Shown here one piece after another: positions 6,731-15,108 of a stretch of 59,719 nucleotides of DNA. This stretch comes from Spirochaetaceae bacterium. Lineage in GTDB: Bacteria; Spirochaetota; Spirochaetia; Treponematales; Rectinemataceae. Every line of letters begins with the position of its first letter. Position 1 is the first letter of the stretch. The notes beneath the pieces were generated by a model. That model saw nothing but the letters and a program-made list of their open reading frames with translations, was not told the DNA's origin and ran no database searches. The position numbers were made by a program, and so were the translations under genes. Location: the NCBI GenBank assembly GCA_025355995.1, contig JANXYQ010000050.1:1-59719 (forward strand). The letters are read 5' to 3'.

Positions 6731-8014
6731 ATGGATAAGTACCTTATCGAGGGCGGAATTCCCGTCAAAGGAAGAATCAAGGCGAGCGGCAACAAGAACG
6801 CCGCCCTTCCATGCATCGCGGCCACTACCCTGGCCCGGGCCCCAGTCGTGCTCCGCAACGTCCCGGATATCGAGGACGTGCAGGTGATGATCGAGGTGCT
6901 CAGGCACCTCGGCGCCTCGGTCGATAGCGTCGGCCCCAACGCCTGGCGCGTCGACCCGACCACGCTGAACCGCTCGGACGTGCCGCCCGAGCAGGCGCGC
7001 AAGGTCCGGGCCTCCATACTTTTCGCCGGGCCCCTGCTCGCCCGCTTCGGCAAGGTGGAGCTCCCGCCTCCCGGCGGCGACGTCATAGGCCGGCGCAGGA
7101 TAGACACGCACGTCCTCGCCCTCGAGGAGCTGGGGGCGCGCATCGAGATGGACGGCGCGTTCCGCTTCTCGGCCAACAAGCTGGTCGGGGCCGACATCTT
7201 CCTCGACGAGGCCTCCGTCACAGGCACCGAGAACGCCGTGATGGCGGCGGTCCTCGCGGAGGGCCGCACAGGCATCCGCAACGCTGCGAGCGAGCCGCAC
7301 GTGCAGGACCTCTGCCGCCTCCTCGTCGCGATGGGGGCCAAGATCGAGGGCATCGGCTCCAACGTGCTCCGCGTCGACGGGGTAAAGGAGCTGGGCGGGG
7401 CGGATTTCACCATCGGCCCCGACTATATGGAGATCGGCTCCTTCATCGGCCTCACGGCCGTCACCCGAGGCGAGCTCGAGATAGAGGGCGTCGAGCCCGA
7501 GGACCTGCGGCCCATCAAGGTCGCCTTCGGCCGCCTGGGCATCAGCTGGACGCTCAAGGACAGGCTCCTCGTCGTGCCCTCCGGCCAGTCCATGCGCGTC
7601 GTGGCCGACCTCGGCGGGCAGATCCCCAAGATCGACGACTCGCCCTGGCCCGGCTTTCCACCCGATCTCACCTCGATAATGACCGTCGTCGCCACGCAGA
7701 CGGAGGGTACGGTCCTCATCCACGAGAAGATGTTCGAGTCGAGGATGTTCTGGGTGGACAAGCTCATCGGGATGGGCGCGAAGATCGTGCTCTGCGATCC
7801 TCACCGCGCCGTCGTCTCGGGGCCGGCCAGGCTGCGCGGCGATTCGCTCACCTCGCCCGACGTGCGCGCCGGCATGGCCATGGTCATCGCGGCGCTCTGC
7901 GCGGAGGGCACCAGCGCGATACACAACGTCTATCAGATCGAGCGGGGCTACGAGGACATCTGCGATCGGCTGCGCGGGATCGGCGCTAGGATCACCCGCG
8001 TCGAGGATTGCTAG
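6731..8014 (+). CDS. murA: UDP-N-acetylglucosamine 1-carboxyvinyltransferase, Cys-to-Asp type
   Basis: First committed step of peptidoglycan synthesis: transfers enolpyruvate from PEP to UDP-GlcNAc in the cytoplasm. 427 residues, normal length. [10 protein letters not shown] carries the PEP-contacting Lys22. The catalytic loop reads [17 protein letters not shown]: Asp117 stands where E. coli has Cys115. The same change in Mycobacterium, Chlamydia and Borrelia MurA keeps activity but makes the enzyme insensitive to fosfomycin. No Shine-Dalgarno site precedes ATG 6731; the -10 box ends 6 bases before it, so the mRNA is probably leaderless. It is convergent with the J-domain gene with a 6-base gap and shares a divergent promoter region with aspartate kinase. 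Confidence 0.96.
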   Translation: MDKYLIEGGIPVKGRIKASGNKNAALPCIAATTLARAPVVLRNVPDIEDVQVMIEVLRHLGASVDSVGPNAWRVDPTTLNRSDVPPEQARKVRASILFAGPLLARFGKVELPPPGGDVIGRRRIDTHVLALEELGARIEMDGAFRFSANKLVGADIFLDEASVTGTENAVMAAVLAEGRTGIRNAASEPHVQDLCRLLVAMGAKIEGIGSNVLRVDGVKELGGADFTIGPDYMEIGSFIGLTAVTRGELEIEGVEPEDLRPIKVAFGRLGISWTLKDRLLVVPSGQSMRVVADLGGQIPKIDDSPWPGFPPDLTSIMTVVATQTEGTVLIHEKMFESRMFWVDKLIGMGAKIVLCDPHRAVVSGPARLRGDSLTSPDVRAGMAMVIAALCAEGTSAIHNVYQIERGYEDICDRLRGIGARITRVEDC

Positions 8015-8020
8015 ACCGGT

Positions 8021-8827
8021 TCAGGCTCGCGATTCTGACGATGTCAGCTCCGCATAGGCGGCGCGCAATTCGCGGAACCTCCCGCCGTCGTCGAGCGCGG
8101 CGCCCTGCGCCGCGTCCGGGTGGAAGAGCCTCGAAAGGCGGCGGTACGCGCGCTTGACCTCCGAACGCGGCGCCCCGGGCGAGAGCCCGAGCACCGTCCA
8201 GGGATCGCGCTCCCCGGGGAAGGAAGCGAGCCTCGCGGCGAGCAGCTCCCTCGCGCCGAGCCCGCAGTCCCCCAGGGCCGCCCGCAGCGCGAGCTCGGCG
8301 CCGCTCTCCAGCCTCGCCCCGCCGAGCGCGGCGAGGGCGTAGGCCCAGTCCGCGAGGAGCCGCCTCGCGGCATCCGCCTCCGAGGTGGCCAGCCACCGCG
8401 CCAGGGCCGGCAGGTCCGCGCGGGAGGCTCGAGCGGCCACGTCGACGATGCGCTCGGCCTCCCGCCTCGCGCGCCCTCCCGGGGGTATCGCTTCGGCCGA
8501 GAATCGGTCGAACAAGGCGCGCCTCGCCTCTCGGTCGGCGATCCCCGCCCACTCTCCCCTGAGCGCGACGCAGGAGGCGGCCGAGTACCCCGGCAGGGGC
8601 TCCGGCGGAGGCCCCCCGGCAGGGCTCCCGAGGAAGGCTTCGATTCTCCCGCGGGACTTGGCCTCGTTGCGCGCGACGTCGAGCATGGCGCCGATGACGA
8701 ACCCCGCTCCGGCCCCGAACCAGCCGGCGAAGAGGCCCGCAAAGGCGCCCGCCGTCGCGCAGGCTCGCGGGCCGAGGACGCGGGCCAGCCTTCGCGGCCA
8801 GGGGACGCTAATCGGCGGCGCTGCCAT
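8021..8827 (-). CDS. J-domain protein with N-terminal membrane segment (DjlA-like layout)
   Basis: 268 residues. A glycine-rich hydrophobic stretch at about residues 24-50 could anchor or insert in the membrane. The middle is an alanine/arginine-rich helical region that may be TerB-like. The C-terminus (residues about 205-260) is a J-domain: PWTVLGLSPGAPRSEVKRAY followed by the HPD motif needed to stimulate Hsp70. This order (membrane segment, TerB-like, J) resembles DjlA. It should recruit DnaK to the inner membrane face. It overlaps the TPR membrane gene by 20 bases and is the last gene of that operon. The middle-domain assignment is tentative. Confidence 0.8.
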   Translation of the reverse strand: MAAPPISVPWPRRLARVLGPRACATAGAFAGLFAGWFGAGAGFVIGAMLDVARNEAKSRGRIEAFLGSPAGGPPPEPLPGYSAASCVALRGEWAGIADREARRALFDRFSAEAIPPGGRARREAERIVDVAARASRADLPALARWLATSEADAARRLLADWAYALAALGGARLESGAELALRAALGDCGLGARELLAARLASFPGERDPWTVLGLSPGAPRSEVKRAYRRLSRLFHPDAAQGAALDDGGRFRELRAAYAELTSSESRA

Positions 8828-10517
8828 CGACTTCGCGGGCGCCGGCCATCAATAGGACCGCGAGGAAGAGGACGAGGGTCCTGAGGCCCGCCGCGAGCAG
8901 GAGGGAGGAGAGGCCGGGGAGTATCCTGGCCGACCACATCGATATGAGGAGGTCTATCCTCCCGGCGATGAGGAACACGGGCACGAGGGCGGCGGCCATG
9001 ACCGGGACCAGGGCGTAGAGGCCCCGGGGGAAGCCGCCCTTGCGCCTGCGGAAGCGCCCCCCAGCGAGGGCGCCGAGGGCGGCGGCCGTAAAGATCGCGA
9101 AGGGAAGGGCGCTCCGGGCGAGGAGGTCGTCGATGATCGGCTGCTTGTCGATGCCGAAGTCCTTCGCGTTCCCGACGGCCTTCCAAGCTTCGAGCAGGGA
9201 GAGGGAGGAGGGATCGACGCGGGCGGATAGGGCGCGCAGGGCCAGCTCGGGAAGCAGGGGCAGCTGCAGCAGGTTGGCCGGTCCCGCCGTGGGACCGGCG
9301 CTCCAGGACGGCCTGGTGACGTTAGCCGGCCTGTTCCTCTCGACGCAAACCAGGAGGATCTTGCCGTCCGTGAGCTTCGCGTAGGGACTCCGCACGAGGG
9401 CCCGGAGGGTTCCCGAGCTCGACTCGAGGTACTCGAATTCGCGGAAGTACAGCGCCCCCCCGGACCAGGACGCGTCCTTGGCGGCGATGATCCTGAGGGG
9501 CCCGGCCTTGGGCGCGCCCTTCGCCCCGGTTGGAGGGGAGGGGACGCGGAAGAAAATATCCGAGACGAGGTAGGAGGCTATGGACCCATCGACCTCGTCC
9601 TTGAAAAAGGCCGCCTTCTCGGTCTCGGCGAGGCTCTCGGAGAGGTAGCGCCTCACGTCCGGGTCGTCGGCGTGCTTAGCGTCCGCGAGCTCCTTGAAGA
9701 CGCGATAGGCCCCGACGGGGTCGCCGGATCGCAGTAGGCCGTAGCCCTCGAGCTTGCGGGAGTAGAAATCCGCCCTCGCCTTGTCGGTCGGGTCGGCTAC
9801 GCCCTTGTGCATCTCCTCCCAGGAGGTGGCCGCGAGCCGCCTCGCGTCGGTATACGAGGGATCCAGGCGCGCGGCCGCGGACGCATACCAGTTGGCGCTC
9901 ATGAAGTCGCCCTTCTCCGCGAAGGCGAGGGCCTTCAGGTAATAATCCTTGGCGGCGACGGGGTCCTTGACCTTGGGCTGCTCCGGGACGGGAAGCGGGA
10001 TGGCGTTCTTCCTGGCGGTGAACTCTGCCGCGGAAAGCTTGATCTCGAGCTCCTCCAGCCTCGGGTCCTTCCTGGCGATGGCCTGGCATACGCTGAACTC
10101 GGTGCGGGCGCGAGCGAGGTCGCCGGAGTCGAGGCCCGCCCGCGCCGCCGACAGGGAGGAGCCGAAGGTCGCGCTCGCGGACAGGATGCCGGACCTCGAA
10201 GCCTCGACCTGCGGCCCTCCGATCAGCGCGAAGGCCGCGAGCATGGAGGAGAGGATCACCATCGGGAGTATGGCCCCCTGCACGAGCTCCTCAGCCTTGC
10301 CCTTCGAGGAGCCCAGGGCCACCGCCAGCCCGAGGAACTGCAGGGCGGCGAGGAAACGGAAGAAGGAGCGCAGGGCCTCGACGGTCTCCCATCGGAGGGC
10401 GAAGGCCGGTACGATGCGATTCGCGGAGTAGGTGGCCATGGCATAGGCGAAAAACGAGGCGAAGGCGAGGAGGTCTATGAGGACCGCGACGCCGAAGATC
10501 CTTCGGGCGCTATTCAT
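8808..10517 (-). CDS. Membrane protein with cytoplasmic or periplasmic TPR-like region, function unknown
   Basis: 569 residues. Three hydrophobic segments at about 8-30, 52-70 and 80-100 are followed by a soluble region of about 350 residues, then three more near 455-475, 490-510 and 540-560. The soluble part has TPR-like helices (AAKDYYLKALAFAEKGDFMS, GLLRSGDPVGAYRVFKELAD). I recognise no catalytic motif. It overlaps the upstream membrane gene by 8 bases and the downstream J-domain gene by 20, so all three are one operon and probably one machine. The pairing with a J-protein suggests a role in envelope protein handling, which is a guess. Confidence 0.75.
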   Translation of the reverse strand: MNSARRIFGVAVLIDLLAFASFFAYAMATYSANRIVPAFALRWETVEALRSFFRFLAALQFLGLAVALGSSKGKAEELVQGAILPMVILSSMLAAFALIGGPQVEASRSGILSASATFGSSLSAARAGLDSGDLARARTEFSVCQAIARKDPRLEELEIKLSAAEFTARKNAIPLPVPEQPKVKDPVAAKDYYLKALAFAEKGDFMSANWYASAAARLDPSYTDARRLAATSWEEMHKGVADPTDKARADFYSRKLEGYGLLRSGDPVGAYRVFKELADAKHADDPDVRRYLSESLAETEKAAFFKDEVDGSIASYLVSDIFFRVPSPPTGAKGAPKAGPLRIIAAKDASWSGGALYFREFEYLESSSGTLRALVRSPYAKLTDGKILLVCVERNRPANVTRPSWSAGPTAGPANLLQLPLLPELALRALSARVDPSSLSLLEAWKAVGNAKDFGIDKQPIIDDLLARSALPFAIFTAAALGALAGGRFRRRKGGFPRGLYALVPVMAAALVPVFLIAGRIDLLISMWSARILPGLSSLLLAAGLRTLVLFLAVLLMAGAREVDGSAAD

Positions 10518-11469
10518 CGAGCCGCCTCCTCGCCCGGGGCGCTCCGGCGAGGTCCGCCGCGCAGAGCACCAAGCCCAATATCCCCTCGATGGAGGCGACG
10601 AGGATGGGGCCGGGAAGGAAGAGCCCGAAGCGCTTGGCGAGCGACTCGACGGTCTCGAGGAGGGCGCCGCCGGACAGGACCGCGTCGAGGATCACTAGGC
10701 CCGCAAGTCCCGCCGCTGCCAGTAGGGCGTTGGCGAGGGGCCAGCCCGTGATGCGGCAGAGGAACCGGAAGCCGACGGCGAGGATGAGGAAGCCCCCGAC
10801 CGCGGCGAAAACGAGGAGAAGGGGCTCTCCGTCCATAGCGGCCATGCGATCCCAGATCCACGAGCCCGAGAACAGCGACGCCTCCGGCACGAGCGCGAGC
10901 GGGCGCGGCGCGGCGAGGGCCGCACGGTAGGTCCTTCCCTGGATATCGATATCGCCCGTCGCCGAGTCGAGGGCGGATCGGGGAGCGTAGGCCAGGCGGG
11001 GATAGTCGGTTCCGAAATCGACGGCGACCGAATCAAGCGCCTCGCCTCCCTCGATCGAGCCTATGAGGACGGCCGCGCGGCCTTGCTGAACCGCCGTTCC
11101 CGGAGGGATCAGGCGCGCGAGCCCCGTCGCGGCGATCTTGGAGTCGGCGATAATCTCGCGGAGAGCCGGAACCCTTCGCACGCCGATCCCGCAGGAAAGG
11201 AGGAGGGCGCCGAGAAAAAAAAGGCCGAACCAGCCCGCGACCCGGCTCTTCACTCGGATTTCGAAGGAAAAAAAGGCCAGGAAAAGGGTAAGTATGCCGG
11301 CCAAGGGCATCAAATCGAGGGCCGCTTCCATCGAGCTTCTATAAATGGCGCCCATTCCGTCCGAAGGCGTAGCTACGAACATCGCGGCCCCTGCCGCGAA
11401 GGAAACCAATAGGAGAATTATTACGAATTCGATGCAGGCGCGGCCGATAACTCCGAGCCAAACTTTCAT
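10510..11469 (-). CDS. Multi-pass membrane protein, function unknown
   Basis: 319 residues with hydrophobic segments at about 10-32, 52-70, 78-95, 220-240, 250-270 and 285-305, and a soluble stretch of about 120 residues between the third and fourth. That shape (three membrane spans, soluble domain, three spans) recalls LptF/LptG permeases, but I see no sequence motif to support that. It overlaps the next gene by 8 bases (ATG inside its end). The promoter TTGCAG-17-TAGAGT ends 6 bases before ATG 11469 and there is no good ribosome binding site, so the transcript looks leaderless. Confidence 0.72.
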   Translation of the reverse strand: MKVWLGVIGRACIEFVIILLLVSFAAGAAMFVATPSDGMGAIYRSSMEAALDLMPLAGILTLFLAFFSFEIRVKSRVAGWFGLFFLGALLLSCGIGVRRVPALREIIADSKIAATGLARLIPPGTAVQQGRAAVLIGSIEGGEALDSVAVDFGTDYPRLAYAPRSALDSATGDIDIQGRTYRAALAAPRPLALVPEASLFSGSWIWDRMAAMDGEPLLLVFAAVGGFLILAVGFRFLCRITGWPLANALLAAAGLAGLVILDAVLSGGALLETVESLAKRFGLFLPGPILVASIEGILGLVLCAADLAGAPRARRRLDE

Positions 11470-11475
11470 CGAACC

Positions 11476-11504
11476 ACTCTATCATGCGTGCCAATCACCT
11501 GCAA
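11476..11504 (-). promoter_or_regulatory. Promoter of the membrane/TPR/J-domain operon, leaderless type
   Basis: On the minus strand TTGCAG (11504-11499), a 17-base spacer and TAGAGT (11481-11476) are followed by 6 bases and then ATG 11469. The predicted transcript starts at or next to the start codon. Confidence 0.55.
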
Positions 11505-11789
11505 GCTTCGAGAGATATCAGCGTTCGCCCCCAAGTTATCCACAAGCCCGATACAGAACGGTTTTGAAAAAGCATTTATGGGAAACGGAATTAGGATCCT
11601 AGACAAAGCGCGACGAATTGTCAAAGACGCAATCGATAGGACTTTAATCTATATGGTATAATCATTTATAGCTTAGTTGGTTATCAATACATTAGTATTC
11701 GAATCACTGTTGATAATCGTCGTATACTTTTTAATACCTAATCAGTCTAGCAGGGAATTAATCCTCATGAAATGCACAGCTTATGCACA
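11505..11789. other. AT-rich gap with DnaA-box-like sequences
   Basis: No gene lies between 11470 and 11780. The stretch is far richer in A and T than its surroundings. It holds a perfect DnaA box TTATCCACA (11536-11544), a one-mismatch box TTATCAACA on the minus strand (11716-11708), a two-mismatch TTATCAATA (11681-11689) facing it, and TTATGCACA (11781-11789) at the edge of the next gene. A plus-strand TATAAT at 11657-11662 has no good -35 and no gene behind it. It could be a DnaA-binding locus or part of an origin, but no dnaA or dnaN is present in the window. Confidence 0.4.
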
Positions 11790-12446
11790 AGCAGCGCCAT
11801 CTAGACGATATCCGAAGGCTCTGATTGCAATCAACTTGGATCCCAGGCCTGGCTCGACAGCCTCCATCTTGCGCCTCAGCGAGGCCACACAGCGCCCCAG
11901 GGCGGAAGTTTTACCGGCTTCGGTCCCGAAAACGACGGGATATATGGCCTCTCGGGGTATGGGGGAAGGTGCGTTCAGTATCAGGAGGCGTAATATGATC
12001 CGCTCGGGTTCGGTAAGGTCGACGGAGGCGCTCTCGCCGGAGAGTCGCCTCCCGCGCAGTTCGAGGATCTTCTCCCCAATGTGGAATTTCAGCCTGAAGA
12101 AGCGGCCTCCCCTGGCTAGCAGCTCCACGAGGGACCAGGGCTCGCGGATGTAGTCTATGCAGCCGCGCTCGAAGGCCTTTTCCATGAGGTCGACCGAGCC
12201 ATAGGGAATGTAAAGGATGCCGTGGTCGGCTTTCGGGTCGTTGGCGAGTCGCAGGTCGAGGAAGTCCGCCGCGGGGAGCACTAGGATATCCGGGGAGGGT
12301 TCGTCCAGGCCTGCCGGGCCGTTTAAAATGGCTACGGACCCCGAAGGGCCCGTAATCAAGTCCGATTGCCCGCATTCGCAATCCGGGCGAGGGGCGCTCG
12401 CATAGGCCGTGTATGGTTCGCGGTCGGCCAGGATGCGTATCGTCAC
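11781..12446 (-). CDS. Winged-helix (OmpR-type) regulator with a degenerate receiver-like N-terminus
   Basis: 221 residues. The C-terminal 75 residues (LTEPERIILRLLILNAPSPI onward, ending AFGYRLDG) have the OmpR/PhoB winged-helix pattern with the closing G-Y-R-L strand. The N-terminal 120 residues have a receiver-like rhythm (PDILVLPAADF, CIDYIREPWS) but no clear acidic pocket, so phosphorylation is doubtful. I chose GTG 12446: GAGGGCGG lies about 5 bases upstream and the start is 17 bases after the pspA stop. It is the last gene of the STAS-YbjN-PspA operon and may regulate it or respond to envelope state. No kinase partner is adjacent. Confidence 0.7.
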   Translation of the reverse strand: MTIRILADREPYTAYASAPRPDCECGQSDLITGPSGSVAILNGPAGLDEPSPDILVLPAADFLDLRLANDPKADHGILYIPYGSVDLMEKAFERGCIDYIREPWSLVELLARGGRFFRLKFHIGEKILELRGRRLSGESASVDLTEPERIILRLLILNAPSPIPREAIYPVVFGTEAGKTSALGRCVASLRRKMEAVEPGLGSKLIAIRAFGYRLDGAACA

Positions 12447-12463
12447 GCCCGCCCTCTTCGCCC

Positions 12464-13192
12464 CTACTGAGCGGGCGCCTGCCCCGATCCGCCGGCGGTG
12501 CTGCCGGCGTCCTGGGTGAGCATCTTTCGCTTCAGGTCCTCGAGCATCGCGTCGGCGCCCGCGCCGCCCGAGGACTCGAGCTGGGCGAACTGCCGTTCCA
12601 GGGTGGCGCCGCTCGTGGCGTCCTCGAGCTCCTTGGCCGCCTCGGTCCTCGCCTCGAGCTCGTCGACCTTCTTGGACATGCGTTCGAAGGTATCGAAGGC
12701 GCTCTTGTTGCCGGAGATGCTGGACATCGTCTTGTTGATCTTGTCCTGGGCCTCGGCGCGCTTGGACCTGGCGATGAGGATGTTCTTCTTGCGGGAGGCC
12801 TCGTCGATCTTGTTCTGAAGCTCGCGGAGGGAAACCTTGAGCTTCTCGACCGAGTCCTTCTGGGCCTGCCATTGGGTATTGAGCTGGACGGCGTAGCCCT
12901 CGTACTCCTGCTTGCGGACCAGTGCCTCTTTCGCGAGGTCGTCGCGGTTGGCCCGGACGGCGAGCATGGCCTTCTTTTCCCAGTCCTCGGCCTGGCGCTT
13001 GTTCTCCAAGGCCTCGCGCTCGAGCTTCTTCTCGTCGGCTATGGCCATCGCCACGGCCTTCTTGGACTCGATCATCTGCTCGTTCATGTCGAGGACCAGC
13101 TGGTTGAGCATCTTCTCGGGATTCTCGGCCTTGCTGATCATGTCGTTAATATTCGAGGAGACCACGGTCTTGAAGCGGTCGAATATGCCCAT
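12464..13192 (-). CDS. pspA: PspA/IM30 (ESCRT-III-like) membrane-protection protein
   Basis: Peripheral inner-membrane protein that forms large helical assemblies and stabilises damaged membranes. 242 residues. It starts MGIFDRFKTVVSSNINDMI, the amphipathic helix of the family, and continues as a long coiled coil (residues about 25-190) with PEKMLNQLVLDM. The tail is Gly/Ala/Gln-rich and disordered. AGGAGG stands 8 bases before ATG 13192. It lies between the YbjN-like gene and the winged-helix regulator. No PspF, PspB or PspC is present, so its control must differ from E. coli. Confidence 0.93.
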   Translation of the reverse strand: MGIFDRFKTVVSSNINDMISKAENPEKMLNQLVLDMNEQMIESKKAVAMAIADEKKLEREALENKRQAEDWEKKAMLAVRANRDDLAKEALVRKQEYEGYAVQLNTQWQAQKDSVEKLKVSLRELQNKIDEASRKKNILIARSKRAEAQDKINKTMSSISGNKSAFDTFERMSKKVDELEARTEAAKELEDATSGATLERQFAQLESSGGAGADAMLEDLKRKMLTQDAGSTAGGSGQAPAQ

Positions 13193-13204
13193 ATCTCGAT
13201 CCTC

Positions 13205-13591
13205 CTAATTGTCCATATAGCGGGAGAGCACGGGATAGTGCTCGGATAGCGCGAAGCCGATGGCGTCGAGGGAGGCTTCGAACTCTTCCTTGTCCATGGT
13301 GCCGTATTCTAGCGTATCTACGAGGACCACGTCCTCTCCGTCTATGGCGTAGGCGCCGTGGAGGAGTCCCGAATAATTGAGCTTGAGAAGCTCCTTGAAG
13401 AAGGCTTCGCGGTTCTTGGTCGGAACGCGCATTGCCTTGGCCGTGAGCATGACTATGGGCTCGGCGAAGGATACCGCGATGCCCGGAAGGCCCTTGCCGG
13501 GATCCTCGACGAGCCAGGTGCCCGCTTGGGGCTCCTCGTAGGATACCCCGAGGGAGATCAGGTAATCTTCGATCTTATTGAGTCCTGGCAT
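13205..13591 (-). CDS. YbjN-like / secretion-chaperone-fold protein
   Basis: 128 acidic residues. The pattern of an N-terminal helix (KIEDYLISLGVSYEE), a short beta sheet (TWLVEDP, GIAVSFAEPIVMLTAKAMRV), a central LLKLNYSGLLHGAYAI segment and a C-terminal helix is that of the YbjN/type III chaperone-like fold. Such proteins bind partners rather than catalyse. It sits 12 bases before pspA and 39 bases after the STAS gene, so it is in the same operon and may modulate PspA. The fold call is by pattern only. Confidence 0.7.
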   Translation of the reverse strand: MPGLNKIEDYLISLGVSYEEPQAGTWLVEDPGKGLPGIAVSFAEPIVMLTAKAMRVPTKNREAFFKELLKLNYSGLLHGAYAIDGEDVVLVDTLEYGTMDKEEFEASLDAIGFALSEHYPVLSRYMDN

Positions 13592-13630
13592 GGCGTTCCT
13601 CCTCGGGTGCGCGGGCGCTCGGTAAGGCCG

Positions 13631-14185
13631 CTAGCCTAGGAATACCTGTCCCGAATTATCGATCGCGAGGATGGTCTTGCACTCGGAGCAGCGGAAGCGC
13701 CCCGGCCTCGCGGCCTTGAGCTTCTTGTTGCAGATGGGGCAGGAGAATATCTTGGGGAAGACCGATGCGGTGGCAGTTTGGTCGCCCGCCTGGAAGAAGG
13801 CCGTAGCCTCCTCCAAGTTGTCCTTGATATTGAAGAACTGGGAGAACCCGAGGAGCTGGAAGACCTCGTATACCTTGGGCTGGATCTCCAGCAGGACGAT
13901 GTCCCCACCACGCGGCTTTACCGCCTTGAGGAAGGCCGTGAAAGAGCCTATGCCCGTCGACGAGACGTAGTTCAGGCCGCCGCAGTTGAAGATGAGGCGA
14001 ATGAAGCCGGCATCGATCGCCTTGCCGACTCGCTTCTGGAAGAAGTTGGAGTTGTAGGTATCGATGTAGCCGGTGAGAAAGAGCGCGAGGCAATTATCCA
14101 CCGGGTCGACTTTCTGAAGACGGATCTTTAGGCTATCGTCTTTCTCATCATCGAAGCCGGGGACGATATCGTTGTTGTTTGGCAT
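13631..14185 (-). CDS. STAS-domain anti-sigma-factor-antagonist-like protein with C-terminal zinc ribbon
   Basis: 184 residues. Residues about 18-130 are a STAS domain: LALFLTGYIDTYNSNFF, then LIFNCGGLNYVSSTGIGSF, where Ser75 or Ser76 is the usual phosphorylation position. The last 40 residues carry CPIC and CSEC pairs, a zinc ribbon. The fusion suggests a phospho-switch that docks on a target through the ribbon. GAGGAG lies 5 bases before ATG 14185 and a good promoter lies upstream. It heads the operon that contains pspA. An RsbU-type phosphatase is encoded at 41104-42777 and could act on it, though nothing links them directly. Confidence 0.85.
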   Translation of the reverse strand: MPNNNDIVPGFDDEKDDSLKIRLQKVDPVDNCLALFLTGYIDTYNSNFFQKRVGKAIDAGFIRLIFNCGGLNYVSSTGIGSFTAFLKAVKPRGGDIVLLEIQPKVYEVFQLLGFSQFFNIKDNLEEATAFFQAGDQTATASVFPKIFSCPICNKKLKAARPGRFRCSECKTILAIDNSGQVFLG

Positions 14186-14234
14186 AATGCTCCTCTCAGC
14201 CTCACTTCAACCTAATCACAAGCATTGTAAAAGC

Positions 14235-14264
14235 ATATTAGTGCTCTCGTCAATGCGTTGTCAA
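14235..14264 (-). promoter_or_regulatory. Promoter of the STAS-YbjN-PspA operon
   Basis: On the minus strand TTGACA (14264-14259), an 18-base spacer and TAATAT (14240-14235) form a near-consensus housekeeping promoter. The leader is about 45 bases and ends in a strong ribosome binding site. Confidence 0.65.
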
Positions 14265-14270
14265 ATCTAG

Positions 14271-14294
14271 GGAGGGAGCGCATGCGCTCCCTCC
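14271..14294. terminator. Perfect 24-base palindrome downstream of the SDR gene
   Basis: GGAGGGAGCGCA is followed directly by its complement TGCGCTCCCTCC. It can fold to a strong hairpin and lies between the end of the SDR gene and the STAS promoter. There is no T-run on either side, so it may be a weak terminator or a protein site. Confidence 0.5.
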
Positions 14295-14333
14295 ACTGCA
14301 GTATCGGCCTCGGAATAAGATACCTGAACGAAG

Positions 14334-15098
14334 TCAGAAAGATAGTCCCCCATCGAAAGAAATAACCGCCCCCGAGGCGATGCAGGGATCGGCCGCCAGA
14401 AGCCCGACCGCGGCGGCCGCCAGCTCCCCGGGGCCGGCCAAGCGGCCTCCGGGGGCGAGCGAGCGCAGGCTTTCCCTCTCGGAATCCGCGAGGTACTCGG
14501 TATCCACGAGGCCCGGGCAGGCCAGAACGCAGCCTACGCCCCGCCCGGCGCCTTCGGCCGCCAGGGACTTGGCCAGGACGGCCAAGCCCGTCTTGGCCGC
14601 GGCGTAGGCGGCGTTGGACGAATACGCCCGTATCCCGTCGGTCCGGGAGCCGCCGAAGAGGAGGATCCTGCCCCAGCCCCGGGCGGACATGGCGGGCAGG
14701 AGGGCTGAAGCCAGGGCTCCGGGCAGGGCGAGGTCCAGGAGGGCGAGGGACTCCCAGTCGGCCGCGTTCGTGGCTGCGAGGGTCTTTCGGACGAAGGGGC
14801 CGAAGGCCACGACGAGGATATCGACGACCCCGAGGCTCGGCAGGGCCTCGACGAGGCGGGCGACCGACCCGGGGACGGGCTCGAGACGGAGGAGGAAGCC
14901 CTCGGCACCGATCCCGCGGCCGGCCAAGCCGCCGAGGGTCGAGTCGAGGCGCTGCCTGGAGGAACCCCCGTGGACGATGACGTATGCGCCCCTCGAGCCG
15001 AGCTCGAGCGAGACCGCCCCGCCGATACCCCCGCTGCCCCCGATGACGAGGGCCCTCCTGCCATCCAATGTCCCGGCCTCGCCTTGCGCCTGTTTCAT
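14334..15098 (-). CDS. Short-chain dehydrogenase/reductase
   Basis: 254 residues with a Rossmann fold: GGSGGIGG near residue 20 binds NAD(P), and the catalytic set is Ser in LFGGSRT plus YAAAK (Tyr and Lys). The end SGAVISFDGGLSF is typical of FabG-like SDRs. It is probably an oxidoreductase of a small hydroxy or keto compound; the substrate cannot be told. ATG 15098 has no Shine-Dalgarno site. A TTGCGC-18-TAATAG promoter ends 10 bases before it, so the mRNA is nearly leaderless. It diverges from trmJ, with the promoter overlapping the trmJ ribosome binding site. Confidence 0.85.
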   Translation of the reverse strand: MKQAQGEAGTLDGRRALVIGGSGGIGGAVSLELGSRGAYVIVHGGSSRQRLDSTLGGLAGRGIGAEGFLLRLEPVPGSVARLVEALPSLGVVDILVVAFGPFVRKTLAATNAADWESLALLDLALPGALASALLPAMSARGWGRILLFGGSRTDGIRAYSSNAAYAAAKTGLAVLAKSLAAEGAGRGVGCVLACPGLVDTEYLADSERESLRSLAPGGRLAGPGELAAAAVGLLAADPCIASGAVISFDGGLSF

Positions 15099-15108
15099 GT
15101 CGTCATTA

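Noticed and set aside
11485-11500. Sigma-54 promoter resembling TTGGCAC
   Set aside because: The -12 GC at the required spacing is missing; the sigma-70-type pair fits better.
11505-11789. Calling this gap the chromosomal origin
   Set aside because: No dnaA, dnaN or gidA nearby and no clear switch of gene strand; only the boxes support it, so it is kept as a finding.
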